The position numbers and the translations under genes are program-made. A stretch of DNA of 64,000 nucleotides from Morinoia aosen (taxonomy: Eukaryota; Arthropoda; Malacostraca; Amphipoda; Talitridae): assembly GCA_030386875.1 (NCBI GenBank), contig CM059563.1:11860001-11924000 (forward strand). The letters run 5' to 3'. The notes below the pieces were generated by a model. The model was not told where the DNA came from, made no database searches, and worked only from the letters and a program-made list of their open reading frames with translations. Position 1 is the stretch's first letter; each line of letters opens with the position of its first letter. This document shows, piece after piece, positions 50,201 to 62,200 of this stretch.

Positions 50201-53200
50201 TTATCTTGTTTCGTAGCCTTTTCCTCAACTTTTATCCTGTTTTATAATCTTTCTTCTCGACTTCATATTTCGTTGCGCAAGGGACCTTGCATTGGAACAC
50301 ACCTTGTGCATAGGTTCTGCGTTCCCTTAACTTCCTACTAAACGGGCCCTTCATTCTCTTTCTTTGGAACATCTTCGTTGGGGGGTTGAGAGGCTAAAAC
50401 TAACTTATAATCTAATCTAATTAATCTAATCTTGACTGTTACTGCTCTGCCGGCCAGGTGTCAGCCATTCAGCCATTGTCCTTCATTAAGAGTATTCCCT
50501 TCAACTGGTCCACATGCGACATGCTAACCATTGAAGAACGTACTTTTTACTTGAATGGGTGTATCGATTCGAGAAAGAATACACGGATATTGCGGAATAG
50601 AAGTTCAGTGAGACTTTTCCAAACACTGCGGTCCCACATCGGGATTTGAATACCGCAGAGAAACTTCTTGAACATCATTTATCGTTACTTCACTTTCATG
50701 ATCCGATGTATTGAACGGATGGCGATTTTTACTCGAGGGCTAACGTTCGTGTTCTCTGCTTCTCTTTACTGTAGAGTTTTTGTATTCATTTTCTCTACTG
50801 TTGTTAGCTTTCGTGTTCTTTACTTCCTTTCCCTGCAGAATTTTTCTGTGTGATCATTTTTCGAACGGTGCTTCTTTTTTAGTCAAATTTCTCCTTGGAA
50901 ATAATTCAATTCGACGCTGAAAAAGTTATAAGCAAAGAAGCTGAGTGAAATTGACGGATTCATACTAGGGACTCGTTTCTTGTGAGCAATGAATTATCGC
51001 CCTTAATTTTGCATTATCATATTTTTTGAGTTAATTTAAGATTTATGTTTTGAAAATTTTTCACGTATTTGTCGAAGCTTAAGCGTACTCTAGAATGGAT
51101 AAAAAATTGAATTCTGCCCCATAAATATTTTAAAAAACCAAGATACTTATGGAACACAAATTATAGCTTTAATTACTGATGATCGGAACAAAATGAAGGT
51201 ATTTAAATATTCGTTTCAATTTCCGTAGATTCTTTCGATTCCCGTGTTGGTCAAAGTCGTCAAAAATAACACAATAATTTTTGAAATGCTAGCGCCTTTT
51301 TGTCCCGGCGTACAGCCCGGTTGTTGACATTTTTCTTCAGTGCACGTGTAAAATATTTTTCCGTGTCATAAAAATTATTCAAGCTTTAGAATGATTTTAA
51401 ATACGCCCTCAAGTAAAATTTCGAAAATATAACATGCGGAGCATTTCGGATGATGAACTGCAGAGGCTTTAGTAGGATGAATTTACTATTATAAATAAGT
51501 AGGTTTCTTACTTCTAACTCCGCAGGTTTTAAATTTTGAGTGATTTTTCTGCAAAATATTTAAAATCTAGCAAATATAAGCCTTTCCTCATCATCGAATA
51601 TAATTAAATTAATAGTTATGTTTTCTGCATAAGAGCAGAATTTTAACCTTAGAAATTTATCAAACTTGTGGAATTACCAATTGTTTCCTAGTTAATTCCG
51701 TTTGTTTCAATTGTAAATTATTGTCTTGGACATTTCTTTTGCCAAGGCTTCATTGTAAACAAACAAATCTCGTTTTGTCCCATAGTTATTAAGATTGTTT
51801 TAGTGGTCAGTGTCACGAGAAGGCTGTCTGCCTCGTCTCTCATTAATTTACACTAATGAGAAGACCGAATGCTCGCTTGAGGGGTTGGCATACCTCAATG
51901 AAATGCACAGGAAACACAAGGAAAATTTATGGGCAAGCCAAACAAATCAATACTGCTACAAAATGTGTATACTAAAATTGGGCAGTACTCACCGATGTAC
52001 GTTGAACTCGACTTACTCAATGCGCGTTTTCCAGAGCGCATCAATTATGATGAGGGGCTGCTTGCTACTAAATTTGGGGGGGATTTTATACACGTGAAAA
52101 TTCACTTAATTTATAATTTACGGCAATACCTCATACAGAACACCGATAAGCACACGCAATGTACGGCATTAGAACTGGTGTAGATTGAGCAATGGAATTC
52201 TAGAAATTTCATGTGTTAACAGCTTACATAACAGAATGACAATAAATGCTACCGCTGGCCAGCTTCCCCATATATTGCTCCTACATAAAATGCCACAAAT
52301 GAGGCCTGCCAACATTTGCGTTCCCGCAGCACAGAAGGTGGTCTCACTTCAAACCACAGAATTGTTCTTTTACAAACAGCTTCAGTTCAAATTTCTGTCT
52401 TGTGCACAGTACACAGAAAGTCTATTGCGAAATGCTGATCCCGGCACTCCCGAGAATCTTCTTGCCTTGTAGTACGTTTAATCCAGTTAATCCAGTTAAT
52501 CCAGTTTTACCTTCCCACCTGAAATTTGAATTATGACTTGTTACTCATTATAGCGTCAATCACGTTTCCTCAAATATATTCATCTTTCATTCAATAAAGG
52601 GGCATTAAATTTTGTATTACATCTACCTCACTCATATTCACAATATTTTCTTGCCATATTTAATTGAACGGCGCAGATTTATCATCATATGTATACATCC
52701 TTTTAACAGCACCTATCGCGAATGAGTAACATGAGTCTTACCCGGCCCATCGACGTTTAAACTTTCTTATAACTTTCTACATCTCATCCACAGTGGTCTT
52801 GTGTGAGATTTCTTCTCTGCAAAATGGAAAGAGAAAATTTTGGATTAGCAAATTCCCCAAAAAACGATTTTACCAAATTAACTACGTATTGCTCATTTTT
52901 TAAAATTATATTTCCAGTATTGCACTTGATAAAAGAAACGCACTTCTCACGACGCCCGTCGACGCAGACTGAATTCACTCCCTCAGTAATGACGCTGTGC
53001 TCAAGAGCGCGGTTCTCTCCTTTTCCGTGCCGACCAATCGACTTTTGAAAGGGTATTCAGGGTCGTTTGTATTGGCTTAGAGCCTTTTGGCGTGAACTTC
53101 TGACTCCGCCCTTATGAGGTTTCCCGGGATTCTCGCTGAGCGCCGTTGGCCCTTCTACATCTTTCCCCTGTATTTTTTTTTTTTTTGACAACACCTCTCG

Positions 53201-56200
53201 TGGAAACTGTATCGCTCTAAGGGTTCTCATGCTCAAGTGTTTGGACCCTTAAATCTGTCGACCACTGTGTTTGTAGTTTCGAGGCTTGTGCAATTAACCC
53301 TCACAGCATGCGGTACCCGCCGAGGGCCAGCAGACTGCTTGTATAGCCAAAAATCTTGAGAACATAATATACACAGCTATCGCCTGGACCAAGGCGTCAG
53401 CACTTTCGAACGTCTTAGTGCTCAACCGTTGAGATTGTTATTTCTCCCCTCTCGATAGAGTTACACACTCCCTGCCTGAAACAACACACCCTTTCTGAAA
53501 CAACACACATCTAATGGTCGCCTACCCCTAACATTTATTTTAACCAAACATTTGGTGAAGAGACCCCTTCTGTGCCGCTGGGATTTGCAAAGACATTTTA
53601 CCGAACAAAATTTTAGGTAAGCATTGAGTGAGCACCAAAATTTATAACACACAATTACAAAAAAGGACATAAATTAGTTAAATTCCCAAAATTAAATCTT
53701 TCCCAACATCCCCGCTCCTTTACATAAAAAAAAATTGACTCGACAATTTTTTTTTTTTTTTTTGTATTAGCGTTATGTTATTCATTTGAACAATTTGAAC
53801 TGAATTATTAGCCAACTTAAGACACAAATGGTACACATCTACTTAAGCCAATTATGTTCTAAATTAATTCCGCAGAAACATGGTACATTACATTTAACAA
53901 TCTTATTTATTACAATACAATCAGCCACAGCGTAATATATTGTGTCATCTTCATCTAACCGATGCACCTGTTTTTCCCCCCGAAGTAAAGTGCGTACTAA
54001 ATACTTGAGTACTTAACCCTAATAACATTCACAAAATTTCACGGGCACCTTTCCCACTCCTCAGACATCCTAAAGTATCGATGATTTTATGTTTTCCAGA
54101 TCTCTCTAGCCGTTTGCATCTTTTGTTCTATCATTCCTTGACGCTGCTTTTGACGATTCGCTGTTCACTCCTTGGGTATCGTTGACGGAGTTTGCTGTCC
54201 TTCCATTTTTCTCTTCTGGCATTCCAATGCCATCACACACGCGTTGAAGATAGGTACTCATTTTCAGAAGGAAGGATTGTGATCCCAATATCCAGCCTCA
54301 TATAAAATTTCTATACACCACATTACTTGCACGATTTCATTCGGTAACACGGATCATAATCACGATTCAAGTTACCACTAAATCATGTTAAGTACAATGT
54401 TTCACATACATTTTAGGACGTATATTCGAACTCAAATTTTAATCGTCAGACTACTCGTGAATGCCGCTTCGTTGATCAGACGAATTGGCGAATCAGGAAC
54501 TTATGTTGGTCTGTCGAAGAATACGAGTTGAAGCGTCGATAACTTTTTTTTTATTCTATTAAGTCTCCCCTCGCGATGGGGTTCCAATTCCACGAAGTAA
54601 TGCTGAAGTATTCCGAGGCATAATCCTGCGTAGTGCACACTGGTATCCTGTAGAATCCCCCTCAGTATCCCTTGACGTCACGTGGAATCTGGTAGACACT
54701 AGATGATGTTTTATTTTATTCGAGTGAACACTCTTATTTATGCGAGAATTCCGTGGGTTAATATTCTCTGAAGACCGTCCGCTTCATTCAAAGCCTATCC
54801 GCCGAAATCTCTTTTACATTTTCATTTCACGTACAAATAGAGATGCCTAAAAATACGGCTTCAATATTCCAATGTGATCGTTTGCCTAGTAAAAAAAATT
54901 CACAGGAAACTTGCATGCGAGTATCAGGAATGCCTTTCTAAGCGTTCATGTCACAATGCAAATTCCAAATAAATCAAGTTAGATTCCATACTCAATAATA
55001 TAAAAGCATTATCATTGGTTCATTTGGGTACCCATTTATAAAAGCATTTTTGAACACTATTACATTACGGCGCCCTAGAACATTATCTGCTTTATTTTCG
55101 TATTCTCTTCCTTCCTTCCTCACGATGATGCTCCGGCGTTCTGTGGTGCTTTCCACTTTGAAGTCTTAAGTACCAATTATTTGTGCAGCCCTTTCCTGGC
55201 TCTGCTGTTGGCTAACGATGTGTTTCGCCGCGAGTTTGACCACAAGCAACTCTGAGGCAATTACTTGTGCCCTTCGCATTCTTCTGAAGATGGTGCAAAA
55301 TTTCAGCCTCACATACATCTTCGTCGTTTCCTAATGCAACGCTGGAATTTGTTCTACTGTGAAACGATTCCAATACAAGTACGATGAATCCCTTATGTTG
55401 TACAGTTGTTATCTGTTAGTTGTTCTTGTAAATAATTACTTATATTCCACGTGATCCTTCCTCAATTTGCTGCTCATACGAGACGTATTCATGTTATGCA
55501 ATTGTTCTGGCCTGTTTTGGGCTGAAGTACATACTACGCTAATCTACCAAGAATTAATTCCTTAAGTCTGAAAGGGAAATGTGCTACACTCTACAGAGTA
55601 AGTTGAGAATAATTCCTTCCGGAATACCGTGTTTACGATATTCTTTCAGGCAAGAGAAAGACACAAAGTCAGAAAATTCAACACTACAGCACGAAAGAAT
55701 ACGCGACCTATAATCTGACGCTAAACATATTTTCCCCGTTACGAAAATGAACGGTCTAAAGGTATTGATAAAATTAGCAAGCCTGAGATACATAAGCCTA
55801 AGAACTTCTGATGAAACTTAATTCTTTCGCTAGAGCTGTCTCGTATGAAGCGCGCACGCTTCATGAGAAGCTGGCGAGAATATAAGCATCCTACAAAGGA
55901 AACAAAGTACTCCTCTTGAGAAACACACGACGTTAACCTAATAAACGCTCAATTCTCTTTACTTAGCAAGAGAGAAAATGAGAATTACGCATAGCATAAG
56001 ATTAGATCGCTCAACAAGATTTTCATCCAGACGAAATTTCTTGTGAGCAAAGAAAGTTGGAGTTACATAACCTAGAGCATATTCCTATTGAACGAAGCAT
56101 CACACTCTCGTGAGGGAGATTACCTTTAATTCACAACTAGAATAGCACAATTCTACTAAAGAACACATTTAGATTAAAGCAATACAGCGCAAAAAAAAAA

Positions 56201-59200
56201 CTCACTCCTACGTAAGAGCTCTGCTAAAATTGAACGCACAAGAACACATATCACAAAGTTAAGGTGACGCATGATCTCAGTCCACTGCAGCTCGCTTCCA
56301 AGTGGCAATTCACCTACACCTTGAACGCAAATTGTAGCTTCGCCGCTCCTTGAACGCAGCTCTCGCGCTTGCGTGGTTTTCTGTCCTCAGGTTTTCATCT
56401 TCGCTCTCAATTGTTTCATATCCGTTTCCATTCCCTGGTTCAGCTGCGACGTCCGACGTGCCGGGAAAAGCCTCGCCCCGTAGGAAAGCAACTTTCAATC
56501 TATCCAAATGAACCCTTTCTTGTCGGTTACTATATAGTGCTTTAATGGTCGCATTTGTGGCATTCCTTTCAAGGACACGATACGGGCCTAACCAGTCGGT
56601 AGGCCAAGCGGTTGCAGATTCGGCTTTTCCTGTAGGATTGTGTAATAGAACAATATCTCCGCTCTCCACCTGGTTGTTTTTCACACCTCTTTCCTTCATT
56701 TGCACCGACTTGTCGTGTGATGCCTTGGACTTGGCCTTCACTACTTTGAACGCATTGTGAAGTCGGGCGCTCACCTCCGCACTGTAATTGTCCCCAAGCG
56801 AATAATCCATGCGAGGTGCCTTCAGCCAGTCAACAACAGGAATTTCAGCGTCTCTACCAAAGAATAAATAATACGGTATTTCTTCAATAACACTTTGATA
56901 ACTTGTGTTCAGTGCCAAGCATGTCCACGGCAAAGCATCATGCCACGATGGTTGATCGCTGGCTGCGAGGTGAGACAGAACCGTTTTGATGTTCTTGTTC
57001 TGACGTTCCGTCATTCCGTTTGATTGGGGATGATATGCTGATGTGTTGTAGTATTTTATTTTTAATCTTTCGCACACGTTACGGAACAATGTTGATGTGA
57101 ACTCTGTACCTCTGTCTGAGACGAGCGTTTTCGCAGGGCCATACGTGGTTACGAATTTAGTTAACGCTCGAGTAACTTCCTCAGTTGTCTTGCTTCTGAG
57201 TGGGAAAGCAGCGACATATCTACTGAAGTGATCAACCACGGTTAAGATGTATTTGTGGCCCTCATTCGAGACTGGCATTTCTATTAAATCAACACCTATT
57301 CTGTCCAGAGGCTTGTCAATTTCAGGGAATGAACCCATGCTAACACAAATGCGATTGTTGATCTTACGCTTCTGGCACTGCATGCACGAATCGATGTATT
57401 TGTTAACGTCGCGAGACATGTTAATCCAGTACCCAAATTCCATGAGCTTTTTCCACGTTTTAGCACGACCTTGATGAGCACCGATGGTACTATCATGCGC
57501 TAACGTTATTGCTGCTTCTCTCAGAGCGTCTGGCACAACGATTAAGTGCCTTGTTCTATTAGGCTTTCGTTGTGTCTTTCTGAAATACAATATGCCTTCA
57601 TCGGTGAAGATTTCGGGTTTTAGAGCGAGGCTTGGAGCGTCCCCTGATTTGTTACCTTCAAGATACCTGAGCACTGGCCCCCAAACGGGATCTTTCAACT
57701 GTTCTGCTCGCACATTTTCTTGCCGCAAGCTGCTTTCCGCCTCTTGTACGCTGGGAGTTTCATCTAACATCGTCGTGACGAACACTGTTTTAGGTGCTTC
57801 GTCGTCTGGATTTTCTTCTTCGTTGTCGTTCGCAATATTTCTCGACAATGCGTCGGGCACCACGTTCTGAGTTCCTGGCCGATACATCACCTCAAAATCA
57901 TATTGAGAGAGTGTTAGGGCCCATCTCATAATTCTGTTGTTCTTGGTATTTTTACCTTTGAACAAATATTTGAGAGCCGTGTGATCAGTAATTACAACGA
58001 ATTTATTACCGTACAGGTAAGGTGAAAAGTGATTTACAGCGGCGACCACTGCTAATCCTTCCCGCTCCGTTATTGAATAACGTTTTTCAGCATCATTGAA
58101 TCTTTTGCTGAAGTATCCAATCGGTTGTTCCTTACCATTACATTTTTGCGCCAGAACCGCGCCAGAGCCCTCATTTGAGGCATCACAGCTCAAGTAATAC
58201 GTCTCATTAAGAGAAGGTTTCTTCAGAACTGGAGCTTCTATCATGAGCTGCTTAAGTTTACAGAAGGCTTGCTCGTGTACTTCCTCCCACTTGAATCTTG
58301 CCCCCTTTTTAGTCAGCGCATTAAGAGGTGCAGCGGTTGTGGCAAAGTGCGGGATGAACCGCCGATAGAAGTTGAGCGCTGCTACAAACGAGCGGACTTT
58401 GCGTGCGGTTGTGGGCCTAGGGTAATTTTGCATGGCCTCAACATTTTTGGGGTCTGGAACAAGTCCCTCACGACTGATGTAACATCCTAGGTACTTCACT
58501 TGTTTTTGCGCAAATTTGCACTTGTCCAAGCCTATTTTGACTCCGGCACATTGAAATTCGTGCAACACTTCCCTCAAATTTTCTAGGTGGCTCTCAAAAG
58601 TCATAGAGCTAACGCACACATCGTCCAAATAAATAGCGGCGAATTTTCCAAGTTGCCTTTTCAGAACATGACAAATTACTCTCTGGTACACTGATGTTGA
58701 GCACTTGAGTCCCATAGGCAGCCGAGCGTACTCGAAGTTGCCTTGTCGAGTCTGAAATGCCGTGTATTGCTTACTTTCTTCATCCAGCTCAATTTGATGG
58801 AAGGCTGATTTTGCGTCGACAATGGAATAGTATTCTTTGCCAGCCACCTCCTCCAGTGTCCCTACAATGTGTGGAATCGGATAATGTTCGTTTATCACCC
58901 GCATGTTTACAGCTCGCAAATCAAGGCAAACTCTGTGGCCTCCTCCAGGCTTCTTTACGAGTACGAGCGGGTTTTTCCAAGCACTTGTACTCTCTTGGAC
59001 AATTCCACCTTCGATCATCTCCGAGACCTTTTTATCAATAATTTCTTGGCTGGAGTATGGAATACGCCACCCTTTCGTTTGAATTGGCCTGTAATCACTC
59101 AGCAAAATTTTGTATTTCACTCCTTTCACATGGCCAATATCCATCTCGTCTGCACTAATCGTCTTGTGATATTCCTTCAACAGGTTCCTAACTTGTTCTT

Positions 59201-62200
59201 GTTTTTCAGCACCCAAGTGACTGAGGTCAAGCTCATCAATTTGCTGAAAGCGCTTCTCTCTGCGGTGATTTTCTGCTTCGCTATTTTCCGCATTGTTTTC
59301 TTCTGCAGTTGCATCTTCATTCGCGATTTCGTGGCATGTTGCAATTATTGCTCCTTCAGTCAGAGCGATTTCTTCGGCAAAAGGGTTAAGTACAGGCATA
59401 AAAACATACCCGTTTTGTACCTTTGCAGCGGTGGCTCCGACGTACGGCGCCCATTTAATTCTAGGCTCTAAAATTACTTCCTTCCCATCAAACTTGCCAT
59501 CTGCTCGGCACTTTACCATGGCTTGTGTGCGAGGCTTCACTGTAATGTCCTCAGCCAGAGTTACAGATGTTTCTTCCCGCGTTACACACAGAATTTTCGG
59601 AGAAGCGTGTCCTGGTGCTGAAAACATGTTCACGTGAGTTCCAAAGAAGGATGCCCTACATTTTCCGAAGTCTATCTTCGCGTTGACTTTGTTCATTACT
59701 TCCACCCCTATTAGCAGGTCTCCTGGGAATGCATTTTCCTTCACAACAAAGCATCTCTGTACAATTTTCTGACCGTTAACTTTGATTGGCACATTAATCT
59801 TTCCCAGCACCGGCACGGGTTCCTCTCCAATTGTTTTTAATGCAGTCGATGTTCCTTTCACACTAGCATTTTTAATTCCCGCAACCACACGCTCTTTAAC
59901 CAAGCATATATTTGCTCCGGTATCAAGAAGTGCGGTAACAGGTTTACCATCCACTTGGAGTATCACGCTGGGATTTATTATTGGAGCTAACGGTCTCCTA
60001 TTCCGTTTTTTGGCTGTCCTGCAACTTGTTGCACTCTGCAATTAGCTCTTAGGTGCCCAAATCTTCCACAGTTGACGCACGGCGGTGGCACCGCTTTATA
60101 CTGTGCCAAGTCCATTGCAGGTGCAGGTGTTACTTCCGGTTGCGGCTGTGGTTCTCTTGTGTGGTAAATTTGGTGCTGATGACTCCTAAGTCTGCCTTTT
60201 TCGCTCCAGTGGGGTGCTTCATAATTTCCTCTTCGATGATAAGGAGAGTGTCGTGTCTGTCTGTTCCTTTCTCTCCAGGGTGGCACTTCATGGCGGTACC
60301 CTCTAGGCCGTTGTGGTGAATGCCGCATCGTATGGCCGACACGTGCAGTCTCATGCTGTGGCCTCCTCTCGCTTCGCTGCGCTCTCTCTCTCTCCGGTTC
60401 CCTCTTCTCTGTCGTTTCCCTTGGTACTGGTACTATCCGTCGATTTTCCACCTCGATTGCCATGTCCCTCAATTCTTGTACTGTCGTAGGTCGCGCATCA
60501 CTTCGAAATGGTCTTGTGATGTTCTCCCTTAATCCGAGCCACATCAAATCTACAAGGATTCGTTCCGGATGTTCCAGATAATTCTCGTTGTACAGCCTTT
60601 CCAGGCGCGTCAGGTATTCTGAAACTCCTTCTCGGCTTGTTTGCTTCTTGGTCACTATTTCAAACAGCGCTTGCGTCGGATGTTCAACTTGATCGGCGTA
60701 AGAGCGCAGCCATGTTTCTGCTTCTCGCAGGTTCGTTAGTGTATCAATTATTAGATTGCACTCCTTTGCCTCTTGTTGACCTAGGCATAGGAAGAAGGCT
60801 TTCACCTGCTCGCTGTTATTCAGATTGCCCGTCAAAAACTTCAATCTTGCCATATGTTCCCCTACATCGTCGCCCCTCCTGAATTTAGTACCAATGGCCC
60901 CCACGCAACTTGTTACCACAGGCATATTAACTACTTCTTCCTCTTCAGGTTGCGGTGGCGCCACTCGTCCGTTCCCCCTTGCGTTGTTCCTTCTCCCCCG
61001 TGCAGGCATGGTGGCGATTTTCTCCAATTCACCTTTTCCAAAACTCAAAATTTTGCGATCACTCAAATATTTTTCAAACCTACTCACTGTAAAACCTTTA
61101 CTGAAACTTTGAAATTAATCGAGTGAACACACTAGAATTTTCTCACTCAAACTTATCACTTTTATAACCACTTTCACTTTCTTGATCTATATGGCCGTGT
61201 GCTTGCTGGCTTCTCATGCACCGGAACACAGAAAATCATCACTACGAGACATGTACCTCTACTGAATTTCTGTACGTTTTGCACATGAAATAACTACGCA
61301 AAAAAAAAAAATACAACGCAACTGTCATACTACACTCACAAAATATTACAAAGCGATCGCGTTGATCTTTGCCAAATTGGGATGTCACGAGAAGGCTGTC
61401 TGCCTCGTCTCTCATTAATTTACACTAATGAGAAGACCGAATGCTCGCTTGAGGGGTTGGCATACCTCAATGAAATGCACAGGAAACACAAGGAAAATTT
61501 ATGGGCAAGCCAAACAAATCAATACTGCTACAAAATGTGTATACTAAAATTGGGCAGTACTCACCGATGTACGTTGAACTCGACTTACTCAATGCGCGTT
61601 TTCCAGAGCGCATCAATTATGATGAGGGGCTGCTTGCTACTAAATTTGGGGGGGATTTTATACACGTGAAAATTCACTTAATTTATAATTTACGGCAATA
61701 CCTCATACAGAACACCGATAAGCACACGCAATGTACGGCATTAGAACTGGTGTAGATTGAGCAATGGAATTCTAGAAATTTCATGTGTTAACAGCTTACA
61801 TAACAGAATGACAATAAATGCTACCGCTGGCCAGCTTCCCCATATATTGCTCCTACATAAAATGCCACAAATGAGGCCTGCCAACATTTGCGTTCCCGCA
61901 GCACAGAAGGTGGTCTCACTTCAAACCACAGAATTGTTCTTTTACAAACAGCTTCAGTTCAAATTTCTGTCTTGTGCACAGTACACAGAAAGTCTATTGC
62001 GAAATGCTGATCCCGGCACTCCCGAGAATCTTCTTGCCTTGTAGTACGTTTAATCCAGTTAATCCAGTTAATCCAGTTTTACCTTCCCACCTGAAATTTG
62101 AATTATGACTTGTTACTCATTATAGCGTCAATCACGTTTCCTCAAATATATTCATCTTTCATTCAATAAAGGGGCATTAAATTTTGTATTACATCTACCT

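Noticed and set aside
51810-52472. ORFs of 84-95 codons that recur exactly at 61382-62044
   Set aside because: They are duplicated because they lie in the two LTRs of Gypsy element 2; no domain is recognisable.
57247-61126. Plus-strand ORFs of 75-200 codons across element 2
   Set aside because: They are antisense shadows of gag and pol of Gypsy element 2.
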